Source: Lederbergia lenta NBRC 16444
Lineage (GTDB): Bacteria > Bacillota > Bacilli > Bacillales > Bacillaceae_C
Assembly (NCBI RefSeq): GCF_001591545.1
Contig: NZ_BCVC01000001.1
Location: forward strand, 868,001 to 932,000
DNA: 64,000 nt
Direction of reading: 5' to 3'
Both the position numbers and the translations under genes were made by a program. The notes under the pieces were generated by a model. The model had not been told where the DNA came from, did no database searches, and was given only the letters and a program-made list of their open reading frames with translations. The first letter of the stretch is position 1. Every line of letters begins with the position of its first letter. This document shows, one piece after another, positions 7,100 through 15,962 of this stretch.

Positions 7100-7984
7100 A
7101 TGGAAATTGATGGTGTATTTTCAGGAGGGGGAATTAAAGGTTTTGCGATCATTGGAGCATATGAAGTATTAGAATCTAAAGGTTTTGTATTTAATAGACT
7201 CGCGGGAACAAGTGCTGGAGCAATAATGGCAGCATTTATTGCGGCAGGATATACGAGTAAAGAAATGATGGAGCTAATGAAGGAAACAGAAATAAAAGAA
7301 TTTCTAGACTTTCGCCGGACATTATTGCCTTTTCCTTTAGCCAAATGGTTATTAGTTTACTGGAGAATGGGATTATACCGAGGCAATGCATTAGAGGAAT
7401 GGATTGGAAAAAAATTAGCTATCAAAGGTATATATACTTTTTCCGATTTGCCAAAAGATAAATTACGGGTCATCGCATCTGATTTATCAACAGGTAGCCT
7501 TCTCGTCTTACCAGATGATCTAGATACGTATGGTATACCAAAAGAAACTTTTCCTGTTGCGAGGGCCATAAGAATGAGCAGTGGGCTACCTTTCTTTTTT
7601 GAGCCTATCAAACTCCGCTCCCTTTCTGGAACTAATATTATTGTCGATGGGGGCTTGCTCAGTAATTTTCCTATTTGGTTGTTTGAGAATGAAAAGCAAC
7701 AAAGAACAAGACCAATAATTGGCATAAAATTGAGTTATAAACAGGAAGAACAACCAAAAAAGGAAATTAAAAATGCTTTACATTTATTTGAACGATTGTT
7801 CAGTACAATGAAAGAAGCACATGATGCAAGGTATATTTCTAGGAAACATGAAAAGGATATCATTTTCATTCCTATGGAAGAAGGGGTGACAACTGAATTT
7901 TCATTAACAGAAGAAAAAAAAGAAGCCCTCATGGAAAGAGGACGCACAAGAGCTAAATTATTTCTAAAAAAATGGACGTATTAA
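7100..7984 (+). CDS. yqhO: Patatin-like phospholipase family protein YqhO
   Basis: The protein has 294 residues from ATG 7100. An in-frame GTG at 7088 would add four residues, but GGGAAGGG upstream fits the ATG. Patatin signatures are complete: the oxyanion loop FSGGGIKGFA (near residue 10), the nucleophile elbow GTSAG (near 37) and the dyad aspartate in VDGGLLSNFP (near 185). Patatins are serine/aspartate lipid acyl hydrolases acting on membrane phospholipids; the YqhO substrate is not established. No signal peptide is present. Gene position before yqhP-yqhQ matches B. subtilis. Confidence 0.9.
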   Translation: MEIDGVFSGGGIKGFAIIGAYEVLESKGFVFNRLAGTSAGAIMAAFIAAGYTSKEMMELMKETEIKEFLDFRRTLLPFPLAKWLLVYWRMGLYRGNALEEWIGKKLAIKGIYTFSDLPKDKLRVIASDLSTGSLLVLPDDLDTYGIPKETFPVARAIRMSSGLPFFFEPIKLRSLSGTNIIVDGGLLSNFPIWLFENEKQQRTRPIIGIKLSYKQEEQPKKEIKNALHLFERLFSTMKEAHDARYISRKHEKDIIFIPMEEGVTTEFSLTEEKKEALMERGRTRAKLFLKKWTY

Positions 7985-7985
7985 T

Positions 7986-8204
7986 AGAAAAGCGGAAGGT
8001 GCCCGATAAGCGATGTACAAACTGCGCCCACAGGACGTGGGTGCGTCGATGTTGCCGCAAGATGCAGCGTTCTTAGAGTCAAGGATCCTTTCATTCTGAC
8101 GAGATAAAGGAAACACGGTAAGCGCCTGTAAGTTGAACCGATGTTTGCTTATCACAGGAAGAATCCTGAAGTTTGCTAATCGTTGGGCAGCTGAAGCTAG
8201 ATAG
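7986..8204 (+). repeat. Dispersed intergenic repeat, copy A
   Basis: Starts AGAAAAGCGGAAGGTGCCC, continues TAAGCGATGTACAAACTGCG, later ACGAGATAAAGG...CACGGTAAGCG, and ends near TCGTTGGGCAGCTGAAGCT. Similar blocks occur in reverse at 20334-20493 and 53400-53548. No open frame of substance crosses it. It resembles a repeat family seen between genes in many Bacillaceae (recollection, not checked). Edges are approximate. Confidence 0.6.
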
Positions 8205-8287
8205 CCAGAAAAGCGAAAACTCCTTGTTATTAACACTTACTATTTCAGAAAGGAGACAAATTCACAGGCACTAAAGCTTTTGTGGGC

Positions 8288-8653
8288 CTAAAATACGGCT
8301 CTGTCTTTTTTCTTACTTTTAGGCTTATTCTTTTTGCCTTCAATAACTGTTAAATGAGCAGTAGACTTTTTTCTTAAAGGTCTTTGTCGGGGCGGGCTGC
8401 TAAACTTACTAGCAGTCTGCTGTTTTTTCGTTCGCTTTTTTGATTGTTTTACAGCCATCGCATACGATCTTTTTCCATCTGTTCCTTCTTTTCTACCAAC
8501 CCAAATCCGATAGATAACATAAATAGCAGCTACCATAATACCAGTGAACATGATTTGTTTTAAGAGCCCTACAGGATTAACCCATAAACGTGTAACGACA
8601 CCAATCACTGCCAACAGAAGAATGCCACCTACAAACCATTTCCGTATATTCAA
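8288..8653 (-). CDS. yqhP: YqhP family membrane protein (SA1362-like)
   Basis: The protein has 121 residues from TTG 8653, which has an excellent ribosome site (GAGGAGGTGG, complement of 8659-8668) five bases upstream; an in-frame TTG at 8692 has none. There are two hydrophobic segments (VGGILLLAVIGVVTRLWV and IMFTGIMVAAIYVIYRIWV) followed by a long lysine/arginine-rich cytoplasmic tail (KKRTKKQQ, KPKSKKKDR). This layout, and its place between yqhO and yqhQ, fits the YqhP family, whose function is unknown. Confidence 0.8.
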   Translation of the reverse strand: MNIRKWFVGGILLLAVIGVVTRLWVNPVGLLKQIMFTGIMVAAIYVIYRIWVGRKEGTDGKRSYAMAVKQSKKRTKKQQTASKFSSPPRQRPLRKKSTAHLTVIEGKKNKPKSKKKDRAVF

Positions 8654-8715
8654 GAGCGCCACCTCCTCAGGATTCATGTGCATTTTCCCCAATAAGACCT
8701 ATCTTTATACTTCTA

Positions 8716-9651
8716 TCAAACGATTTTTAATTGTTCTTCTTTTTCCTTTTCCACTTTTAGCAATTCATTAAACGAGGCAAGAGCAACTTCTACTTGTTCA
8801 TTATCAGGTTCTTTTGTAGTTAGCAATTGAAGCCATAATCCCGGATAGCCAAGAAAACGTAGAACAGGTATATGACGAACTTTATTCGTTAATTGCAACA
8901 CTTCAAAAGAAACCCCTAAAACAACTGGAATTAATGCAATTCTATTTAATACCCTCACCCAAAGTGGATCTGTTGGGACAAGCATATAAATAAACACACC
9001 AACAATTACTGTGAAAAGCATAAAGCTACTACCACATCTGTAATGGAGTCTGGACATTGCTTGGACATTTTCTACTGTTAATTCCAAATTATTTTCATAT
9101 GCATTGATCACTTTATGCTCAGCACCATGATATTGAAATACTCGCTTAATCATAGGTGTCATTGAAATAAAGTAAATATAGCCGAGTAAAAGAATGAGTT
9201 TAAACAGACCTTCAATTAAAACCTGAGCAATATCACTAGGAAAGATCGGCTTTGTTAATGCCGCTAAAAAGACAGGGATGAGTGTAAAGATAAACTTTGA
9301 AAAAAGAAAAGAAAGTACACCAATTGCTGCCACACTTAGTATTAAAGTAGTTTTAGATGTTTTTTCTTCTTTTATTTGTTCATCGTCTGCAGGGTATACA
9401 TCATATCGATCAGTAGAATAGGTTAAATGTTGAGAACCATTCGCACTTGCTTCAATAATTGCGACAATACCACGAATAAAAGAAATTTTCTTTAACTTTT
9501 GCATGATCGGGCGTGTTTTTCTAGGTAGATGAAAAAAGTCGATGGAACTGTCTTTTCTGCGAATTGCAGTAACTGTGTGGTGTTTACCACCAAACATTAC
9601 GCCTTCTACAACAGCTTGCCCACCGTAGGCGGCTTTTTGCGTTTGTTTCAT
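8716..9651 (-). CDS. yqhQ: DUF1385 membrane protein YqhQ
   Basis: The 311-residue protein starts with the family signature YGGQAVVEGVMFGG and contains the conserved FQYHGAEHKVINAYE (near residue 175) and SRLHYRCGSSFM motifs. Several membrane segments lie at about 105-135, 150-170, 210-230 and 235-255. DUF1385 proteins are predicted metal-dependent membrane proteins of unknown reaction; the conserved H/E/C residues suggest a metal site. ATG 9651 has a weak GGTG upstream. It is transcribed divergently from yqhR, in the order found in B. subtilis. Confidence 0.88.
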   Translation of the reverse strand: MKQTQKAAYGGQAVVEGVMFGGKHHTVTAIRRKDSSIDFFHLPRKTRPIMQKLKKISFIRGIVAIIEASANGSQHLTYSTDRYDVYPADDEQIKEEKTSKTTLILSVAAIGVLSFLFSKFIFTLIPVFLAALTKPIFPSDIAQVLIEGLFKLILLLGYIYFISMTPMIKRVFQYHGAEHKVINAYENNLELTVENVQAMSRLHYRCGSSFMLFTVIVGVFIYMLVPTDPLWVRVLNRIALIPVVLGVSFEVLQLTNKVRHIPVLRFLGYPGLWLQLLTTKEPDNEQVEVALASFNELLKVEKEKEEQLKIV

Positions 9652-9798
9652 ATAGACACCAACTTATTTTGAATTTAGATAAATGAAATAATGTATCACT
9701 TTCATTTTACTGTAAAAATGAATTTATAACCACAAAAGAATATTTTTTATGAAAAAATCTATTTTGTATGGACATGCTAAATACTGGAGGTGTTTAAA

Positions 9799-10290
9799 AT
9801 GGAAAATGAAAAAGCCATAGGTTCATATCAAGTTCCACTCATGATGCTAACTGTGATAACAGGCTTTATAGCGGGTATACTTGGAAGTGCATTTTGTTAT
9901 CTTGCTCATTATTTTCACTTTACATCCATTAGTCCAGCGATAATCTTAGCGCCGATAAATGGAGTATGGAAACAAGAATGGTTAGGAGTCACCATTACTA
10001 TTATTTTATATGGGTTAATCTCGATTGCAGTCGCGCTTTTTTATTATTTGTTATTAAGGAAGAAAACATCTTTATACTGGGGATTAGCTTATGGAATTGC
10101 CATTTACCTTGTATTATTCATCGGATTACCGGCTTTGATTGCTGGAATGAAGCCCATTTACAAATATGATTTTATTACGATGCTTACCGAGTTATGTTTT
10201 TTCATTATTTATGGCACTTTTATCGGCTTTTCTATTTCCTATGAGTATAATGAACAGCAACAATTGAAAAAAACAAATATAAATCAATAA
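9799..10290 (+). CDS. yqhR: YqhR family integral membrane protein
   Basis: The protein has 163 residues from ATG 9799, six bases after GGAGGTG. Four hydrophobic segments are evident: LMMLTVITGFIAGILGSAF, VTITIILYGLISIAVALFYYL, LAYGIAIYLVLFIGLPALIAG and TELCFFIIYGTFIGFSISY. The charged tail is short. Position between yqhQ and aroQ and the topology match YqhR, a conserved membrane protein of unknown function in Bacillaceae. Confidence 0.82.
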   Translation: MENEKAIGSYQVPLMMLTVITGFIAGILGSAFCYLAHYFHFTSISPAIILAPINGVWKQEWLGVTITIILYGLISIAVALFYYLLLRKKTSLYWGLAYGIAIYLVLFIGLPALIAGMKPIYKYDFITMLTELCFFIIYGTFIGFSISYEYNEQQQLKKTNINQ

Positions 10291-10370
10291 AAATTTTGCT
10301 GTTGGTTAGGACTGATTTCATCATTTATGATAGAATATGCATGATGAACAGTCTTATTTAGGGTGTGAGG

Positions 10371-10817
10371 ATGTTGAAAATACTTTTGCTAAATGGTCCA
10401 AACTTAAATATGCTCGGCAAGCGTGAGCCTGAAATTTATGGAGCAGGCACACTGGAACAGCTTGAAGAAAATGTAATAAAAATTGGGACCAAACTTGGTA
10501 TGGAAGTTGTTTGCATACAATCAAATTATGAAGGTTTATTGATTGATGAAATTCAACAGGGAGAAGCGAATGGTTTTCAAGGCATTCTTATTAATCCGGG
10601 AGCGTTGACGCATTATAGTATCGCATTACGGGATGCCATAGCTGGAAATGCTCTTCCTGTTATTGAAATTCATATATCCAATGTCCATAAAAGAGAGGAA
10701 TTTAGAAGCCACTCCGTAACTGCCCCTGTAACGATTGGGCAAATTGTCGGTTTTGGTTTTTATGGCTATGAACTGGCATTGCGAGCAATGAAAGATTATA
10801 TACAGGGGAGAGGATAA
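10371..10817 (+). CDS. aroQ: Type II 3-dehydroquinate dehydratase
   Basis: The 148-residue protein dehydrates 3-dehydroquinate to 3-dehydroshikimate in the shikimate pathway and normally forms a dodecamer. Signatures are [19 protein letters not shown] at the start (catalytic Arg/Tyr region), [10 protein letters not shown] (near residue 75) and [16 protein letters not shown] with the catalytic histidine. ATG 10371 is preferred, with AGGGTG about five bases upstream; a GTG at 10365 is in frame. The downstream peptidase gene begins one base after the stop, so they are probably cotranscribed. Confidence 0.93.
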   Translation: MLKILLLNGPNLNMLGKREPEIYGAGTLEQLEENVIKIGTKLGMEVVCIQSNYEGLLIDEIQQGEANGFQGILINPGALTHYSIALRDAIAGNALPVIEIHISNVHKREEFRSHSVTAPVTIGQIVGFGFYGYELALRAMKDYIQGRG

Positions 10818-10818
10818 A

Positions 10819-11880
10819 ATGGGTAAACTGAATAAATTGCGAGAACAAATGAAGAAACATGGCATCGACGGTTTATTAATTACTAGTACATATAATCGCC
10901 GTTATGTGACGAATTTTACGGGCACTGCTGGTATCGCACTAATTAATAGTGATAAAGCATTGTTTATTACCGATTTTCGTTATACGGAGCAAGCGGCGAA
11001 GCAAGCTACTAACTTTGATATTGTTCAACATACAGGGTCGATAGTTAAAGAAGTGGCTGAACACGCAAAAACACTTGGTATCAGGAAACTCGGCTTTGAA
11101 CAAGATCATATGTCTTATGCGCTCTGGAATGAATATAAAGAAGCCGTGGAATCTGAACTTGTCCCTGTTTCTAATCTATTAGAAGATATGCGCCTAATTA
11201 AAACCAACCATGAGTTGAGTGTGATTAAAGAGGCGGCTGACATTGCCGATGCTGCATTTAAACATATCCTAGATTTCATTAAGCCAGGATTAACCGAGTT
11301 AGAAGTAGCAAATGAACTAGAGTTTTTTATGAGAAAAAGTGGAGCGGAATCTTCCTCTTTTGATATTATTGTTGCGTCAGGTGTAAGGTCTGCGTTACCT
11401 CATGGAGTTGCAAGTGAGAAAATAATTGAAAAAGGCGATTTCGTTACGATGGATTACGGGGCGTTACATAAAGGGTATATATCAGATATAACGAGAACAA
11501 TTGCCGTTGGCGACCCTTCAGGGAAATTAAAAGAAATTTACGAGGTTGTGCTTGAATCTCAGCTGAGAGCGATGGAGCAAATTAGACCTGGAATGACAGG
11601 AATAGAAGCAGATGCAATTGCTAGAGATTATATCACCGAAAAAGGTTATGGAGAATATTTTGGTCATTCCTTAGGACATGGAATTGGATTGGAAGTGCAC
11701 GAAGGACCTGGGCTGTCTAAGCGTTCCGAAACGAAACTTGAACCTGGAATGGTTGTCACAGTCGAGCCCGGTATTTATTTGCCAGGAATCGGTGGAGTAA
11801 GAATTGAAGATGATACAGTCATCACAGAAACAGGTAATGAAACACTTACGCATTCAACGAAAGACTTAATTATTTTATAA
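10819..11880 (+). CDS. yqhT: M24 family Xaa-Pro aminopeptidase YqhT
   Basis: The 353-residue protein has an N-terminal creatinase-like domain (1-125) and a pita-bread peptidase domain. The five metal ligands are visible: D in VTMDYGAL, D in ISDITRT, H in HSLGHGIGLEVHE, E in VEPGIYLP and E in GGVRIEDD. It removes N-terminal residues ahead of proline in the cytoplasm. Its gene directly precedes efp; EF-P helps ribosomes through polyproline runs, so both neighbours deal with proline-containing peptides, a pairing conserved in Bacillaceae. Confidence 0.92.
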   Translation: MGKLNKLREQMKKHGIDGLLITSTYNRRYVTNFTGTAGIALINSDKALFITDFRYTEQAAKQATNFDIVQHTGSIVKEVAEHAKTLGIRKLGFEQDHMSYALWNEYKEAVESELVPVSNLLEDMRLIKTNHELSVIKEAADIADAAFKHILDFIKPGLTELEVANELEFFMRKSGAESSSFDIIVASGVRSALPHGVASEKIIEKGDFVTMDYGALHKGYISDITRTIAVGDPSGKLKEIYEVVLESQLRAMEQIRPGMTGIEADAIARDYITEKGYGEYFGHSLGHGIGLEVHEGPGLSKRSETKLEPGMVVTVEPGIYLPGIGGVRIEDDTVITETGNETLTHSTKDLIIL

Positions 11881-11902
11881 GTGAGCAGAAGGAGGAAATT
11901 AG

Positions 11903-12460
11903 ATGATTTCAGTAAACGAATTTAGAACAGGATTAACGATAGAGGTGGATGGCAGTATTTGGCGTGTGATGGACTTTCAACACGTAAAGCCAGGTAAAGG
12001 GGCGGCATTCGTACGCTCTAAATTGAGAAACTTACGAAACGGTGCTATTCAGGAAAAAACTTTCCGTGCGGGAGAAAAAGTAGAACGAGCGCAAATTGAT
12101 AATAAAACGATGCAATATTTATATGCATCTGGAGACATGCATGTGTTTATGGATAGTAACACATATGAGCAGCTAGAACTTCCGGAAGCTCAAATTGAAT
12201 ATGAATTGAAATTCTTACAAGAAAATATGGAAGTTCATGTAATGATGTATAATGGTGAAACATTAGGTGTGGAATTGCCAAACAGCGTGGAGCTAGAAGT
12301 AACAGAAACGGATCCTGGTATTAAAGGCGATACAGCATCTGGTGGCCATAAACCGGCAACAATGGAGACAGGACTAATCGTTCAAGTTCCATTTTTCGTA
12401 AACGTTGGCGATAAATTAGTCGTTAATACTACAGATGGTTCATATGTTTCAAGAGCATGA
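11903..12460 (+). CDS. efp: Translation elongation factor P
   Basis: The 185 residues are the full family length, with the KOW-like domain at the N-terminus ([20 protein letters not shown]) and the C-terminal signature [16 protein letters not shown] binds between P and E sites and relieves stalling at consecutive prolines. The loop residue that is modified in other bacteria lies in [12 protein letters not shown] (K after PG). ATG 11903 follows AAGGAGGAAATTAG. It is cotranscribed with yqhT (22-base gap) and ends before a terminator. Confidence 0.96.
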   Translation: MISVNEFRTGLTIEVDGSIWRVMDFQHVKPGKGAAFVRSKLRNLRNGAIQEKTFRAGEKVERAQIDNKTMQYLYASGDMHVFMDSNTYEQLELPEAQIEYELKFLQENMEVHVMMYNGETLGVELPNSVELEVTETDPGIKGDTASGGHKPATMETGLIVQVPFFVNVGDKLVVNTTDGSYVSRA

Positions 12461-12498
12461 GTTTTAAAATGAAGGCTTTTTTCCTAAAAAAATATTAA

Positions 12499-12581
12499 AC
12501 ATGATGGAGGCTAGTTCAATTGAACGCCCGCCATGTGTTTTTAACTTTTAAAGGTCAAGGAATCATTCCTTGGCTTTTTTT
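12499..12581 (+). terminator. Double hairpin/terminator after efp
   Basis: A first imperfect hairpin (ACATGATGGAGGC ... GCCCGCCATGT, about 12500-12535, with palindrome GTTCAATTGAAC inside) is followed by GTTTTT. A second, clear terminator has stem GTCAAGGAA (12554-12562)/TTCCTTGGC (12566-12574) and seven T. Confidence 0.75.
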
Positions 12582-12594
12582 GTTTGTTCATTCT

Positions 12595-12622
12595 TCATAT
12601 TTCAGGCTTGGCCGAATACATA
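12595..12622 (+). promoter_or_regulatory. Candidate sigma-E promoter of the spoIIIA operon
   Basis: TCATATT (12595-12601) and AATACATA (12615-12622), 13 bases apart, resemble the sigma-E elements (KMATATT / CATACAMT). The spoIIIA operon is sigma-E dependent in B. subtilis, in the mother cell. The small gene yqhV found between efp and spoIIIAA in B. subtilis is not present here. Confidence 0.5.
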
Positions 12623-12656
12623 TTAGATAGTGGACGATGTGCGGAGGAGGAGCCAG

Positions 12657-13589
12657 ATGGAAATCGTATTGCAATATATACCAGAGGAAATTAGAAAAAT
12701 GATTCGCAATCTACCTCATGATTTGATAGAGAAAATCGAAGAAATTAGATTAAGAATCGGAAGACCAGTGGAAGTATCTGCTAGTGGGCTGCCTCACTTC
12801 CTCCATTATATTTTTACGAAGGAAGATGCAGATCAATTTATTAGTAAATTGGCTAATCACTCTTTTTATACACTTGATGAAGAATTAAAAAAAGGCTATA
12901 TAACTATAGCAGGCGGTCATCGCGTTGGGCTAGCTGGAAAAGTAATCTTAGAAAATGGATATGTAAAAGCGATTAGACACTTAGCGTCATTTAATATTAG
13001 AATCGCACGTGAAAAAATTGGGGTCGCTGAAAAGTATGTACCATATTTATTTGATCAAAATTGGAAGAATACAATGATTATTGGTGCCCCTCAGGCGGGA
13101 AAAACAACATTATTAAGAGATCTCGCAAGAATTGCATCTGGAGGCATGAAAAAGAATCGGATTCCATCATTAAAAGTTGGAATAGTCGATGAGAGATCCG
13201 AAATTGCGGGTTGTGTTCATGGAGAACCACAATTGCATTTAGGACCAAGGGTGGACGTGCTAGACGCCTGTCCTAAGGCAGAAGGGATGATGATGATGAT
13301 TCGTTCTATGAGCCCAGATATATTGATTGTAGACGAAATAGGGCGACAGGAGGACAGTGCTGCTATTTTAGAAGCTGTGAATGCAGGGATTAAATTAATT
13401 ATGACTACACATGGACGAAATATAACAGAAGTAAAAAATAGACCAATGTTGAAAGAAATTTTTGAACAAAGTGTTTTTGAACGAGTGATTGGCCTGTCTC
13501 GAGAAAAAGGGCCCGGGACTGTAACGGTGATTACAGATGCAGAAGGTCATCCCATTATTAATAAAACAACGCTGTTGCATCATGCTTAA
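12657..13589 (+). CDS. spoIIIAA: Stage III sporulation protein AA (ATPase)
   Basis: The protein has 310 residues from ATG 12657, which follows GCGGAGGAGG; an upstream in-frame start at 12630 lacks such a site. Walker A is GAPQAGKTTLLRDLA (near residue 146) and Walker B is ILIVDEIGRQ (near 222). It is a secretion-type ATPase thought to power or assemble the SpoIIIA-SpoIIQ channel linking mother cell and forespore. It is first of an eight-gene operon, and its stop overlaps spoIIIAB by 8 bases. Confidence 0.95.
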   Translation: MEIVLQYIPEEIRKMIRNLPHDLIEKIEEIRLRIGRPVEVSASGLPHFLHYIFTKEDADQFISKLANHSFYTLDEELKKGYITIAGGHRVGLAGKVILENGYVKAIRHLASFNIRIAREKIGVAEKYVPYLFDQNWKNTMIIGAPQAGKTTLLRDLARIASGGMKKNRIPSLKVGIVDERSEIAGCVHGEPQLHLGPRVDVLDACPKAEGMMMMIRSMSPDILIVDEIGRQEDSAAILEAVNAGIKLIMTTHGRNITEVKNRPMLKEIFEQSVFERVIGLSREKGPGTVTVITDAEGHPIINKTTLLHHA

Positions 13590-14097
13590 ACTGATTGGAG
13601 CTATTTTTATTATTGTTGCAACATCATGGGCAGGATTCGAATTTTCCAAGCGATTAAGTCAACGGACAAAACAACTTAGGTTATTTAGAAACTCACTACA
13701 AACGTTAGAAGCGGAAATAATGTTTGGTCATGCGCCATTAGGAGAGGCTGCATTGCGAATTGCTTCACAGCTGCCAAAGCCTGTTTCTGTACATTATCAA
13801 TCGTTCGCAGAAAAATTAGCAGTAGCAGGAGCAACGGTTATGTCTGCATGGGAGGAAAGCTTGAATGAAACATGGAATTTAACAGCATTACAACGGAGTG
13901 AGTTTGAAATCCTCCTACAATTTGGAGAAAATCTTGGCAAGCATGACAGGCAAACCCAGCAAAAACAAATCATGCTAGCCCTATCACATCTTGAAAGAGA
14001 AGAAGAAAATGCAAGAGAAAAGCAGAAAAGTTATGAGAAAATGGCGAAAAGTCTAGGCGTATTGACAGGTGTATTAATAATTATTCTGCTTATGTAG
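13582..14097 (+). CDS. spoIIIAB: Stage III sporulation protein AB
   Basis: 171 residues, the same length as B. subtilis SpoIIIAB. There is an N-terminal membrane segment (IGAIFIIVATSWAGFEFS) and a C-terminal one (LGVLTGVLIIILLM), with the helical domain between resembling GspF-like secretion proteins. ATG 13582 lies inside the end of spoIIIAA, so translation is coupled. It acts in the mother-cell membrane of the engulfed forespore as part of the SpoIIIA channel. Confidence 0.93.
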   Translation: MLKLIGAIFIIVATSWAGFEFSKRLSQRTKQLRLFRNSLQTLEAEIMFGHAPLGEAALRIASQLPKPVSVHYQSFAEKLAVAGATVMSAWEESLNETWNLTALQRSEFEILLQFGENLGKHDRQTQQKQIMLALSHLEREEENAREKQKSYEKMAKSLGVLTGVLIIILLM

Positions 14098-14114
14098 TGA
14101 TGGGAGGAAGAGAA

Positions 14115-14318
14115 ATGGGCATAGATGTTGACGTCATATTTAAAATAGCTGGAGTAGGGATCGTCGTTGCTTTTCTTCACACGATTCTCGATCAAGTAGG
14201 GAAAAAAGAATATGCGCAATGGGTTACATTATTTGGATTTATTTATATTTTATTTATGGTTGTAACAATAGTGGACGATTTGTTTCAAAAAATAAGATCA
14301 GTATTTTTATTTCAGTGA
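14115..14318 (+). CDS. spoIIIAC: Stage III sporulation protein AC
   Basis: A 67-residue membrane protein with two hydrophobic helices (IAGVGIVVAFLHTIL and VTLFGFIYILFMVVTIVDDL). ATG 14115 follows GGGAGGAAG. Size, position and DQVGKKEYAQWVTL match the SpoIIIAC family, which shares a fold with the first half of SpoIIIAD. Confidence 0.92.
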   Translation: MGIDVDVIFKIAGVGIVVAFLHTILDQVGKKEYAQWVTLFGFIYILFMVVTIVDDLFQKIRSVFLFQ

Positions 14319-14333
14319 GGGGAGGGGAACACG

Positions 14334-14726
14334 ATTGCCATCCTACAAATAGCGGGTATTGCTTTAATTACGACATTTCTTGCCTTAGCTATTAAAGATC
14401 AAAAACCGAATTTCGCATTTTTGCTTGTTTTATTTGTTGGTAGTGGGATATTTATTTTTCTAGTTGATCAAATACAAGTCATACTTACGATGATTGAGCA
14501 GTTAGCAGCTAATGCGAATATAAATATGATGTATGTAAAAACGATTTTGAAAATTATCGGCATCGCATATATTGCAGAATTTGCAGCCCATATCAGTAAG
14601 GATGCTGGACTTGGAGCAATAGCAGCAAAGGTGGAATTAGCCGGAAAAATATTAATATTAGCAATGGCTGTTCCCATCTTAACCGCAATGATTGAAACAA
14701 TTATTCAAATGATGCCCGCAAGGTAA
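14334..14726 (+). CDS. spoIIIAD: Stage III sporulation protein AD, apparently starting at ATT
   Basis: Homology to SpoIIIAD begins at about 14334 (IAILQIAGIALITTFLALAI) and runs 130 residues, the family length, to a TAA. The frame is open only from 14319 and contains no ATG, GTG or TTG before TTG 14421, which would delete 29 conserved residues including the first membrane helix. GGAGG (14321-14325) lies 8 bases before ATT 14334, so ATT is the best start; ACG 14331 is the alternative. The three hydrophobic helices and the LAGKILILAMAVPIL block are intact. It is a membrane part of the SpoIIIA channel. Confidence 0.85.
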   Translation: MAILQIAGIALITTFLALAIKDQKPNFAFLLVLFVGSGIFIFLVDQIQVILTMIEQLAANANINMMYVKTILKIIGIAYIAEFAAHISKDAGLGAIAAKVELAGKILILAMAVPILTAMIETIIQMMPAR

Positions 14727-14753
14727 AGCGAGTGTATGAACGGAGTGGACCTA

Positions 14754-15950
14754 ATGAGAAAAAATATGAAGCTCATACTTTTGCTATTGGCCTGCTTCTT
14801 ATTTTTCATCGACTCAGAAAATGTACAAGCTATCGAGGATGAAAATGAAGTAATTGATCCAAATACAGATTATGTCTCTCAACAGATAAACAATCTAGGT
14901 CTTGAAGAATTAACAGAGTACTGGGATGCGATAGTCTCAGAATATGGTAGTTATTTGCCGGAAAGTCAAAGGGGGTCATTACTTGAATTTGTAAAAGGTG
15001 ATAAAGTATTTTCGATAGAAGGTTGGTTCAAAGGCTTACTTGCATTTACCTTTCAAGAAGTATTAATGAATGCAAAGTTGCTTGGATCTATTATTATGTT
15101 GTCTATTTTTAGTGCGATTTTGCAATCTTTGCACAATGCCTTTGAAAATGGAGCAGTAAGTAAAGTCGCTTATTCTGTCATTTTTATGGTACTGATTATT
15201 ATGACATTAAACAGTTTTCGAATAGCGGCTGATTATGCAATGGAGGCTATTGACGCAATGAGCCAATTTATTTTTGCTTTACTGCCATTAGTTCTTGCGT
15301 TAATTGCTTCATCAGGAGGTGTGGCATCTTCGGCTTTCTTTCATCCAGTATTAATTTTTCTTATTAATATGAGCGGAATAGTCATTAAAAATATTGTACT
15401 TCCTCTATTGTTTCTCTCCACATTGCTTAGCATTACAAGTGCATTAAGTGGCCAGTTTAAAGTCACACAACTTTCCGGATTATTGCAAAAATTAAGCGTA
15501 GGTATTCTTGGCATATTCGTGACAATATTACTAGGGGTTATATCGGTACAAGGTGCAGCTACAGCAGTAGCGGATGGTGTAGCAATAAAAACTGCCAAGT
15601 TTGTGGCGGGCAATGCAATTCCCGTAGTAGGACGCATGTTTACGGATGCCGCGGATACTGTTATTACAGCTTCATTACTTTTGAAAAATACCGTTGGGAT
15701 TGCAGGTGCAGCAATTGTATTATTAATTGCCGTTTTTCCAGCGATAAAAATATTAGCGATTTCTTTCATTTATAAACTTGCTGCAGCTTTCATGCAGCCG
15801 CTTGGAGATGGGCCCGTCATCGAATGTTTGAATATTGTTAGTAAAAATATGTTATATATATTTGCTTCGCTTGCGATCGTATCATTCATGTTCTTTCTTA
15901 GTATTACGATCCTTATTGCTTCAGGTAATATTACAATGATGGTCCGATAA
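14754..15950 (+). CDS. spoIIIAE: Stage III sporulation protein AE
   Basis: The protein has 398 residues from ATG 14754 (GGAG eight bases before; ATG 14736 in frame has no site), close to the 399 of B. subtilis. A cleavable-looking N-terminal signal (NMKLILLLLACFLFFIDS) is followed by a polar region of about 90 residues and then seven or more membrane helices from residue 110 on. It is a large membrane component of the SpoIIIA channel. Confidence 0.93.
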   Translation: MRKNMKLILLLLACFLFFIDSENVQAIEDENEVIDPNTDYVSQQINNLGLEELTEYWDAIVSEYGSYLPESQRGSLLEFVKGDKVFSIEGWFKGLLAFTFQEVLMNAKLLGSIIMLSIFSAILQSLHNAFENGAVSKVAYSVIFMVLIIMTLNSFRIAADYAMEAIDAMSQFIFALLPLVLALIASSGGVASSAFFHPVLIFLINMSGIVIKNIVLPLLFLSTLLSITSALSGQFKVTQLSGLLQKLSVGILGIFVTILLGVISVQGAATAVADGVAIKTAKFVAGNAIPVVGRMFTDAADTVITASLLLKNTVGIAGAAIVLLIAVFPAIKILAISFIYKLAAAFMQPLGDGPVIECLNIVSKNMLYIFASLAIVSFMFFLSITILIASGNITMMVR

Positions 15951-15962
15951 GGAGGGAGTAGC

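Noticed and set aside
7964-8236. A 90-codon minus-strand frame across the repeat after yqhO
   Set aside because: It coincides with repeat copy A and is not conserved as a frame in copies B and C.
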